Shown here: positions 1 to 7,900 of the stretch, in pieces
How the letters are laid out: each line of letters opens with the position of its first letter
How positions within the stretch are numbered: the stretch's first letter is position 1
NCBI GenBank assembly: GCA_036939755.1
Contig: JALLAZ010000999.1
Coordinates: forward strand, 1-12,001
Reading direction: 5' to 3'
Origin: Stephanodiscus triporus
Lineage: Eukaryota > Bacillariophyta > Thalassiosirophyceae > Thalassiosirales > Thalassiosiraceae
Length of the DNA stretch: 12,001 bases
Notes under the pieces: generated by a model
Databases searched by the model: none
The model's input: the letters and a program-made list of their open reading frames with translations, nothing else
Told to the model about the DNA's origin: nothing
Program-made: the position numbers and the translations under genes

Positions 1-1
1 T

Positions 2-211
2 AATCACATGTGTGACTGCCCGATAGGTCACACAGAGATGATGGGTACTGCAGTGATGGTCATAGTACTGCCGATGCAGAGCATCAGCGGCAACAGCGAT
101 GGCACATATACATGGTATATGTCTCTCCTCGCAGCCCGTGCACTTGGATTGGCGCGTCGGCCATGTTGAGGGCCTCAAATAATTGACTGTCTTTGTTTCG
201 GCAGTTGCCAT
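2..211 (-). CDS. Possible partial gene running off the left edge (unrecognised)
   Basis: An ATG at 211 (minus strand) opens a frame of 70 codons with no stop before the window edge. An in-frame TAG lies just upstream of the ATG. The predicted stretch is rich in Cys and His, with a C-x2-C pair (SKCTGCEERH), a C-x-C pair and later HHC and THH groups. This might be a metal-binding domain, but I do not recognise the family. It lies downstream of the broken transposase on the same strand and does not resemble the piggyBac C-terminal Cys-rich domain as I know it. The frame is short enough to be open by chance, so this is a candidate only. It could instead be transposon debris. Confidence 0.22.
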   Translation of the reverse strand, partial: MATAETKTVNYLRPSTWPTRQSKCTGCEERHIPCICAIAVAADALHRQYYDHHCSTHHLCVTYRAVTHVI

Positions 212-442
212 GGTTGTCTACATTTTAGAGAGGAAAAAGCAAAAACAATATACCAGAAGCTACGTAGGAATTAAATGTCCCACATTAGACCTAATTCCAG
301 AGGTGCAAAAATGTCGGGGAAATGCACCAAGGGACTCCTACCAATCAATGCCATCCAAAATCCTGTTAGGGGTGGTCTAGTTATGCATAGACAAACCCTT
401 TTCCATCTTGGAACGGTGGTTGTAACCCCATATTTGCAAAAG
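212..442. other. Non-coding or degenerate stretch beyond the transposase break
   Basis: All three minus-strand frames here are interrupted or carry no recognisable transposase sequence, although an intact piggyBac-like gene should continue into its DDE catalytic domain at this point. Short open stretches on either strand look like chance. I see no RNA gene or repeat. Confidence 0.4.
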
Positions 443-1468
443 TTATGGCCATTCTCTCCCACATTTGACCAAAGACTGGTACCCCTCCTGACCCTGTTGC
501 TTCGTCGTCATATTGTTGTTGAGCTTGAAGTAGCGCTTAATATTCTTCTGGCGCTCCATTGAAATGCCCTCAACCGTCACACTGTCGTAGCGTGGATTGT
601 TGAAATTCCATCTCGAGAAGAGGGTGCCTGGCTTACCATCCAATGCTCCATGCCGAATTGGCACAGCGGTCCATCTCACCAGTTCTGGGACTGTCACATT
701 ATTCCACTGATGTCCAATCCCAATGCCACCTCCAGATATTGATGCATGGATGTTGGTCAACATTGATATGTGTGAGAAATACGGCATTCGTCCATCATCC
801 ACTATTCCAGATCTATCTGGTGGGCAGAATGGGAACAAGAGTTGGTAGAAGAAGAGTGGATCTTCTCTCACACGGTCAGCATCGCAGCCATGCTTCCGGA
901 GCACTGTCACATCAAGAGAGCCACGGCGACTGATTGGCTTCAAGTTTTGTTGAGTTGCATCATCTCTCACAAAGTTGCTTTTGTCAAAATCATCAGGGAT
1001 CCATCCGCTGTAGTGAAAACGCCATCCTTTTACCACACGTTGACCATCTGCATCTGCAGGAACAACCTTTGCCCCGGCAGGAGTGAAGTGTCCTAAATAC
1101 TGAGATCCGCTTTTGTACTTTGCTGCAAAGGAATACAAACTCCATGAACCAGGGTTATCAACGCCTTCTGCTGATTGAGGAGCATTTCCCTTGGGCTGAT
1201 ACCCACCCCAAGTTGGTGGAGGACCAGGGGGGACCCACCCATCCGGCGCTCCATTCAGTATCCTCCTCTGCTGATCATGCCGTGGTAAGAATTCTTCACC
1301 CCTGCCTACTATGTCAATATTGTCGGCATCATCAAGAATAGGCTCGTTCGATGTCTCCAACACGGTTCGAAGGTTTACGCCCTGATTGTGAATGTCCGCC
1401 TCCTCTCCCTCTTCATCGCTGTCTCCCAAATTGCCTAGTTCATCTAAACCCACACCAAGAAGTACACT

Positions 1469-1497
1469 ATCATCAGCGTTTTGTCATCATCAGCGTT
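1469..1497. repeat. 12-bp direct repeat with 5-nt spacer (17-bp frameshifting duplication)
   Basis: ATCATCAGCGTT occurs at 1469-1480 and again at 1486-1497, an offset of 17 bp. Because 17 is not a multiple of three, it shifts the transposase frame. Reading across one copy alone joins the zinc-cluster frame to the downstream frame without a stop. Confidence 0.85.
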
Positions 1498-1914
1498 ATG
1501 CTCCTCAACAACAACAGCATCCTCTGGTGGGTCCTTCCTTTTTGCTGGTCTTCCTCCTCGTTTTCTCCTGTTCACGGCGGGGGGTGTTTCCATTATCTGC
1601 TGAGCCGCTCCAGTAATGTTTGAATCCGCTGGACTTGGAATTGGGAATACCTCAGCTGGTGGTTTGGTGCGTGCTGGCGTCTTCCTTGCTGGCTGATTTT
1701 TATACTTGTATTCAGGATGATGCATGCAGCATAATCGCGCAATAGCATCAGGATGCCCTTCCTTTCTCTCCCATTCCAATTGACAAAGGTGATGGACAAG
1801 TGTGGTGCACCAATCGATGTGGCACACAATTGTACAAGTTGAGGAAAGTTGCAAACTACTGCTTGTGCCCAGTCGCACACATAGCATCATGGTGGCGGCG
1901 GCAGCGGCGGCACT

Positions 1915-1980
1915 GGTGGTGCTGGTGCTGGTGCTGGTGCTGGTGCTGGTGCTGGTGCTGGTGCTGGTGCTGATGCTGGT
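1915..1980. repeat. Hexanucleotide microsatellite (GGTGCT)n
   Basis: About ten to eleven near-perfect copies of GGTGCT, with one GAT interruption near 1972-1974. On the minus strand it reads AGCACC and encodes Ala-Pro or Ser-Thr dipeptides depending on frame. It sits between the presumed start of the piggyBac-like gene and its Cys/His cluster, which lie in different frames, so the frame change is probably in or beside this tract. Confidence 0.9.
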
Positions 1981-2171
1981 GTTAGGATCCATTTTTGCGC
2001 TCTCTTTCCAGGAAGAGGTGGAGGTGGCCTTTTCTTCGATTCGTCAGTTGCTGATGCCGCAGCGGCACGGCTGCACGTGGATCTGCCAGGGCTGATCCCT
2101 GCAGTTATCTCATTCACTTCTTCTCCCACTGCATCTTCCAAAAGCATGCCACATGCTCTGGGATCGGCCAT

Positions 2172-2555
2172 CGTTACAATGTTTTTTATGATTGTGCAGT
2201 GTTTTGATGATTTGTGTGGTGTTTTTAGCATTGGATCGAATGTTGGGTGTATGGTGATGTACGTAGGAATGACCCCGAAAATAACACCCAAGCTTTTGAT
2301 TTGGAATACAATGTTGGAACTAAAAATAGTGTATGATAAAGTCAATAATGGCCATGGCCACACTAAAACCATTAGATGCGGAATAACTTAAGCTTTCAGA
2401 TGGTATTCATGAATATTAATGGAAATCAACTCTTGGAACGCAGTCACTGAAAGAAGGGCAAAAATAACACCCTGAGTGGTACTTTTGGGTGCACCCCGCC
2501 CAAACGATAATCATTTGTGGATCCTTATTTTGTATTTTGGATAATAGGTGTAAGT
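2172..2555. other. Intergenic stretch between transposase remnant and MITE-like element
   Basis: No convincing gene. The minus-strand frame of the transposase N-terminus extends to 2372 but the added residues look non-coding. The 12-mer AAAATAACACCC occurs twice (2278-2289 and 2461-2472), and there is a 10-bp palindrome GGGTGCACCC at 2487-2496. Both may be fortuitous. Confidence 0.4.
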
Positions 2556-2563
2556 GGGTGACT

Positions 2564-2580
2564 GCCGAAATTCATCTAAA
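2564..2580 (+). repeat. Left terminal inverted repeat core (17 bp)
   Basis: GCCGAAATTCATCTAAA, the exact reverse complement of 2991-3007. Confidence 0.85.
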
Positions 2581-2659
2581 TGGTTTAGAACGGATTTAGA
2601 TTGTTCCAAACCCATTCTAAACCCGTTCCACACCGGGGACAGCGCGTTCTATTCTAAGT

Positions 2660-2698
2660 AAAATTTAGCTGGGTGGCCGGCCACCCCAGCTAAATTTT
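2660..2698. repeat. 39-nt near-perfect palindrome (hairpin) inside the MITE-like element
   Basis: The left arm is AAAATTTAGCT (2660-2670) followed by GGGTGGCC (2671-2678). The right arm is GGCCACCC (2679-2686), one unpaired C (2687), then AGCTAAATTTT (2688-2698). This gives 19 base pairs with a single bulge and no loop spacer, centred on the palindrome GGCCGGCC. It could form a cruciform or RNA hairpin. It is not followed by a coding frame that would make it a terminator. Confidence 0.9.
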
Positions 2699-2990
2699 GG
2701 AACACAAAAAATTTAGAACAGCACCGTCATAGTGATTCGTACGTATGTAGTGAAAAGAAAATCCCGTTTTTGCAAAAGCCGTACTGATTTGAATTCGATA
2801 CCGTTGGTCGAGAGAGGAATCAATTTGGAATATTGATTCCAGACGTAGTAAAATATTTTGGCCTTGAGAAAGAGAAAAGGCAATACTAATTCCGTATCAT
2901 GCCAGAAATTATTTAGAGTAATTTCGGTGCACGCCCATTCTAAAATTCTAAATGCGTTCTAAAAATATCCTAAATTTTCGGGTTCTAAAT

Positions 2991-3007
2991 TTTAGATGAA
3001 TTTCGGC
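2991..3007 (-). repeat. Right terminal inverted repeat core (17 bp)
   Basis: TTTAGATGAATTTCGGC, the exact reverse complement of 2564-2580. Confidence 0.85.
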
Positions 3008-3015
3008 CGTAACCC

Positions 3016-3338
3016 ATAATATGTTGTTAAAGTCGAGATTCGGGCAAGCTGCGACAGATCGCTTCGAGGTAAAATAGGTAAAAAAATAATCTTCACAGAA
3101 TCTTCTCATCCTCGGGGGGGGTGAGAATACCTCGGTTGGGGGTTCGGGTCTTCTTTAACACTCTCGCTCTCACCACAACATTAAGTGGGGGTATCATAGC
3201 GAAGAGACGCTGATAAGTGAATGCAGCCCGAAGTGATGCTATCGTTGGGGCAACCCGAGGTTTGACTACTTGTTGCGCCTGCCACGCTCTCCAAAATCCT
3301 ACGTGTAAATACAGCAAAACAACAGATTCAATCATAAG
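3016..3338. promoter_or_regulatory. Upstream region of the transporter gene
   Basis: No supported gene. The region holds a G-rich stretch (about 3113-3148) with runs of eight, five and three G on the plus strand. An 80-codon minus-strand open frame at 3093-3335 abuts the transporter's ATG and looks like chance. The transporter promoter and 5' UTR should lie here, but no TATA box or initiator could be assigned. Confidence 0.35.
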
Positions 3339-4948
3339 ATGCGCAGCATCAGTCCACCGATAACTCCCAAAATAGGAAATCTTGAAGAATGTAGACGCAT
3401 AAGTGCGTTCAGGCCGAGAATTCTTTACAGCACCATAGTAAGCGCGATTATTGGGCGTTCATTTCAATGCTACATGCTACGCGTTTTTTTTCCAATGCTA
3501 ACAACTAACTAATTTAACTTTCTCTGGGATGGACTAATAACGTTTTTACCAAGTTTGCATGGAGCGCATTGACATGCGGAAAATTCACTGCCCCACTGTT
3601 GGAACAATTGTCGCCCAGATTTTCAGAGAGCGTCCTTCGATTCACTTACTTATTGCACTACGCAATCGTGGCGTGTTTAGCTGGATTTGGGGGATCGTTT
3701 GCAGATGTCCAAGAAAGAAGATCTTCTTCCTGGGGTTGGGGGAGATTGAAAGTATTGGGTTTGGCTCTGTCCCTGGGAACCTTGGCCTTTTTTGGACATT
3801 GCTTGCCGGGATACATGACTGGCATCTTTCAAAATCATAACAGCGCATTGGTACTTGCGTGGCATATAATCATGAGGGCAATCTACGCCGTTTCATTTGG
3901 AGTTGTGGCACCTTGTTTGGATGGACTTACTCTGGCCCACTTGAACTGCATCAAGGGGGCATCGACAAGTGATTACGGAAGGGAAAGAGTTTACGGAGTA
4001 CTCTTTTGGAGCGTGGGATCATTAGCTGCTAGGATAGGGATAGATTTTTATGGATTCGATGTCATGTATGCATTACTCGGTGTCAGCATCTTGGCTGTTT
4101 ACATCTCGATGATTTTGTACTGTTGGGGGTTGAATAGAGACACAACAGGTGCATTCAAGCCTGATGCGTCGACGGATGTGAGGCGACCAAGAAATACCAA
4201 CGGGCACCATCATGAGTTCAATTCCACTCCCGAGAATGACGTCGTCATATCAAACTCAAGGCTGCTGTGCATGGTGGTCAAACCTAATGGAAGAGCCCTC
4301 ATATTCTGCATCTTTATGTTAGCAATGGGTCTATCCGATTTTGGTAACACCGTTTTCGTATTTGTTGATGCTTTTGGTGCAAGTAGCACTTGGATGGAGA
4401 TTCCAGTTTATTATGCGGCGCCGTTTTTCTTGAAGCGCTACGGCCCCGGGCGAGTCTTGATTACTGTAGGAGTTGCATATGTCGCATGTGTCATTGGTTC
4501 CACTCTGGTTACTGATCAAAAAATGTTTGTTGTTCTGATTTTAGAAGCTCTGCATGCTATATTCTGCGCGGGGCACACTTCTGGCAGCGTAGAGTTTATA
4601 GCCCGGATGATACCTGACGGGCACGATTCCGCTGGGCAAGGCATACTGATTTCTGTAACCTATTGTGGCATAGTTGTAGGATTAATTCTGGCCGGATGGA
4701 TACGTCAATCGACACTGATGGCTGTGACGGGACTTATTGGATTGGTAGTGCTACTGCTAGCGGAGCTTTTCCACGAAAAAGAGAGCCCAGGAACCAAAAA
4801 CGATATACCCGACGCTGTTGAAAGTTGCTGCCTTATTAAGTCGGATTCACTGGCTTCCTCTTCGTCTGACTTTGCTGATGGGCTAACTGAGAGCTACATG
4901 CGGAAGTTGAAGTACGATTCTCTGCAGAAATATGTCAAAGATTGGTGA
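3339..4948 (+). CDS. Major facilitator superfamily transporter (MFS_1_like / MFSD6-type), two exons
   Basis: Proposed model: exon 1 at 3339-3437, intron 3438-3553, exon 2 at 3554-4948; 497 residues. Exon 2's long frame has no in-frame ATG at its 5' end. A GTAAGC donor at 3438 and a CCAAG acceptor at 3553, with CTAAC/CTAAT branch-like sites between, join it in phase to an ATG exon that also supplies the missing part of membrane helix 1. About eleven to twelve hydrophobic helices are visible. The helix 2-3 loop carries GGSFADV, and DYGRERVYG (residues 173-181) precedes helix 5, a motif I associate with the MFS_1_like family of polytopic symporters. A hydrophilic loop (about 228-270) separates the two halves, and the C-tail is serine-rich and soluble. 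Substrate is unknown. Oddity: between GASSTWM and EIPVYY (308-320) helix 8 seems shortened. The gene converges on the giant minus-strand gene with 29 bp between stops. Confidence 0.78.
3438..3553 (+). other. Intron of the MFS transporter gene (116 bp)
   Basis: GTAAGC donor, candidate branch sites GCTAAC and ACTAAT, and the first AG after them (ACCAAG) as acceptor. Splicing is in phase 0 on both sides and removes the in-frame TAA at 3515-3517. Confidence 0.75.
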
Positions 4949-4977
4949 ATTCAAATTAAATCATATATCTACTTCTT
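4949..4977. other. 29-bp convergent intergenic gap
   Basis: AT-rich sequence between the TGA of the transporter (4946-4948) and the TGA of the minus-strand scaffold gene (4978-4980). It is too short to hold two separate 3' UTRs with polyadenylation signals, so the transcripts probably overlap antisense. Confidence 0.8.
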
Positions 4978-7900
4978 TCACTCTTCTAAGCCATCGTAAG
5001 GCCCGAGGCCGAAAATGTTGGTTAGTAGATCATTGGCTCCACCACCTTTTTCATCGAATAGCCAACTAGCGAAGTCAAAAAATTGATAAGCAACAGAAAA
5101 GTGACCAGGTGTCTGTCCTTGCTTATTCTGATGATTTGGGTTCGCACCCTTGCGAAGAAGGAGCTTGCCAATTCTGATGTTTCCCGTTTGAGCAGCGATG
5201 TGCATCAGAGTGTTGCCATGCTCATCTACTCGATTTAGGTTGAAGGGCTCGCGATCATACTGGTCAGTATATACCGTCCCTATCTCCTCGATAAATTGCA
5301 TCCGTGTATGCTCTGTATGAAAAGAAGAGTCTGCTATGTGCTCTAATGCTTCCCGTACGCTCTCGTATTTTTGATGACGCACCGAAGCTCTAAGTTGTTC
5401 AAAATTGCAAAGTGGAATTGCAGGCTTTGAATTAAAGGGGGATTAGATATTAAGTCACGGTGAGACAATTGAACTGTTTCGGATGTACAGATATCTTACC
5501 TTTGTAGGCCCAGTCGGAGTCAACATGTCTAGCACTGATTTCGACTTGGCTGGTGATTCTGAAAGGGGTTCGTGGTCTCTGTTTTGATTTGAGCACAAGC
5601 TATACCCATCACTCCTTGTGTCGATCATTTTACTTTCGTTGTGCATGGTGGAGTTTGGAGAGGTCGCGTCTACGCTTTTGCAATTGCCCATGAAATTCCG
5701 TGGCTGAATATTTGCATGAGCAATTGTTGGTGATTGAGCAACCTGGGTATCTGCGTAGTTCTTCAAGCACCGAATACTAAAGAGAATTTTCTTGCGGTGA
5801 AGCCTATGCTCTACACCTAACGTGTTCCTCAAGTCGTCGTCGGTCAATTCGCACAAAAAAGACCCATCCACTGCCCCCTCTCTGAATGAAGACTGGTACT
5901 GCGAAAGACTAATCGAGGTAAGCCATCTTGAAACATCATTGACACTCCAAGTTTCCACTCTAACAACTGCATTACTAGTAGGCATCATAGGATTGGCAGC
6001 TGTGTTGATGCTTTGGACGCCATCGGCAGCTCCGCCCAAGGTGTCGCTTACAGCTACTCGTTGCATGGCTCGCATCATATTCAGCGTGCTGAAGTAAGTC
6101 AAACTCATGCTCATAAATCCAAATTTCAACATTGTCTCAGTAGAGTCGATCAATTGAGAAGCCTGCATCTTATCCTTCTCCGAAGGCCCAGAGCAGTAGT
6201 GATTGTATTGTTGCAAGCTTGAAGCGGGCGGCGCAGTAAGACGTTGACTGGTGTTGCTGTGGATGGGTGTTGGTTGATATGAGTGGTATGGCAGTGATTC
6301 GGACAGCACAACGCTTTCGATTCTTTGCTCCTGCTTCTTGCGAATGCCCTCGAGGGCTGTCTCTTGAGCGTCTAGCAAAACAGCGAGCTTTCCTTCAAGA
6401 TTTTTCAACTGCCCAAACTTTTGCTCCCTATCCCTTAACAGTTGCTCAAATGTCTTCCCTAACTTTTCAAGCTTCTCTTTTCGATCTGATATCTTCACCA
6501 GTGTCTCGCTAAACTCTTCATCCATTCGCCTTTTCTCCTCTCTCACGACGTGCTCTTTTGGACTCGCAAGAACCCCTAATGACTGCCTTTCAACCTTGCT
6601 AAGGTGATGCATTTTCTTCTCCAACTCCGAAACAGTGCGCTCAAAATTGCTGATCTCTTTGAGGTGGAATTCGATTTGCTTTTCCATCTTGTCTTTTTCT
6701 TGATTGAGAAGAGAAATATCGGACTGCAATTTGGTGGCATGAAGTTTATGTTCCGCCAGCATTTGGCGCCCCAGTTCGATTCCACTATTTTGACTGGGGC
6801 CGAAAATGTATTTGTCCCTCTCCAGTGCAGCCTTTCTCCGTCCGAGATGTCCTCGATAAACTTTTTGAATAGTTGTGGACGCATCTCTCCGTCCTCGGTG
6901 AAACTTCTTCATGATAATTGCCGCCTGCATTCTCCACAAGCTTTGTATTTTGGTTGCGGAGTATTCTCTCTTTTTCAAGACTGCACGAAACCTGCGCCTG
7001 GATAACATGCCACGCATCATCCGAGCCAAATTAATTTGTGCCTTCCGCTCCATACGCTTCTGATAAGAAATACACCTTCCACTGTGTCCACGAATAGCAC
7101 GCTGAACCAACATAGCTGCCCACAACTCCATCTTTTTTTGTTGATAAATTCTGCGACCAAATGTACCCCTTGTATAACATTGGATCACAGTAGCAGCCTG
7201 TTGCTTCTTTAAACGGCTCATCATAGTCTTCGCCATGAAACACCGGAGCGCACATTGAATAATTCGAGCGGAGCGATCCAACTCCGCCGACCGCTTTTTA
7301 TGCCGTTTTATTCGCCATGCCATGTACTCTTTGACTTCAGGGTACTCATTTGGGTCAAACTGTTTCTTTTCTTCCGATGCTTGTGGATTCTTGTCTTTCT
7401 GAACAATGCCGCTGCTTGATGGAGATTTATTCTGATCGGCCATTATTTCATCATGATACTTGTCCCATGAAGCTTGTACTGCCCTGCCTTGCTGGACGAC
7501 TTTATCAATGAAGTTATCCTCGACCTGTTTTGTAGGCTGTAGACAATTATTAGCATCGTTCGAATCGCTGTCATCACGGATGCCAAGCTCCTGTAAAGTT
7601 GAGTCGACAGTAGGGTTGTGCTGAATACGAATCTTATCATGAAAGCCGGTGAGAATCTGCTCGACTAGCATGGATATATGGTATTTCTTTTCTTGAAATA
7701 ATTCATGGCCTCCTTTCATCATGACAATGGACGTCCTATTTCCTCCTCGAAGAGCTTGGGGAATTGTCGGACAGCTCCGCCTGCCAGTAAGGAATTCAGA
7801 TGAATGAATAGAACGGACGAGAGTATCATTTTCTCCGTGAATAGAAATGATCGGCGACCCTATATCCTTCAACAATGGTCTTGTGTCAACATGGTTGAGC

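Larger units (their letters stand above)
443..2171 (-). pseudogene. piggyBac-like transposase (DDE_Tnp_1_7 type), broken and 3'-truncated
   Basis: Three minus-strand frames together read as the N-terminal half of a piggyBac-like transposase. The first runs from ATG 2171 through a basic/proline segment into an Ala-Pro repeat. The second (about 1992-1447) carries a Cys/His cluster at about 1836-1717, including HHLCQLEW and CCMHH, and an AT-hook-like basic patch GGRPAKRK near 1534-1569. The third (1453-443) holds an acidic linker, then the block DPLFFYQLLFPFC, the segment VPELVRW, and ISMERQKNIKRYFKLNNN, which matches the pre-catalytic part of diatom piggyBac-like proteins as I know them. The frame breaks once around the hexanucleotide repeat and once at a 17-bp duplication (1469-1497). 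Homology stops shortly after GQEGY at about 480-460 and the DDE catalytic domain is absent. The second and third frames join in register if the duplicated 17 bp is removed. An intron instead of the first frameshift is possible. No active product is expected. Confidence 0.75.
2556..3015. mobile_element. MITE-like non-autonomous DNA transposon with terminal inverted repeats
   Basis: The 17-mer GCCGAAATTCATCTAAA at 2564-2580 recurs as an exact reverse complement at 2991-3007. The inversion extends outward with two mismatches: GGGTGACT at the left end (2556-2563) against GGGTTACG read from the right end (3015-3008). The 460-bp interior has no coding frame. It holds seven copies of TTCTAAA or its complement: forward at 2615, 2938, 2946, 2957 and 2983, inverted at 2584 and 2712. 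They cluster near the two ends, as transposase-binding subterminal repeats often do. Flanks ATAATAGGTG (2541-2550) and ATAATATGTT (3016-3025) match at 8 of 10 positions and may be a decayed target-site duplication, but this needs five extra bases on the left. Superfamily cannot be assigned; piggyBac is unlikely because no TTAA flanks it. Confidence 0.68.

Noticed and set aside
1361..1374. GGTTCGAAGG resembling a tRNA T-loop
   Set aside because: It lies within the transposase-derived coding frame and no acceptor stem, D-arm or anticodon arm could be folded around it.
3113..3148. Possible G-quadruplex in the G-rich tract
   Set aside because: Only three clear runs of three or more G occur within a short distance (the first could be split), so evidence is too weak to list as a feature.
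3093..3335. Minus-strand 80-codon frame upstream of the transporter
   Set aside because: It would share the transporter's promoter by 4 bp, runs into the G-rich tract and shows no recognisable domain; treated as chance.
3559..3840. Plus-strand 93-codon frame starting at an ATG near the transporter's second exon
   Set aside because: It overlaps the transporter exon in another frame, lacks membrane-protein or family features and ends early; the ATG-bearing upstream exon gives a better start.
4978..5382. Separate short ankyrin gene
   Set aside because: Its frame begins at a GTG and extends upstream without a break to a splice acceptor that joins in phase to the large exon, so it is the last exon of the scaffold gene.
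5822..6512. Plus-strand frames antisense to the scaffold gene
   Set aside because: These are mirror frames of the SAM and coiled-coil coding sequence with no independent support.
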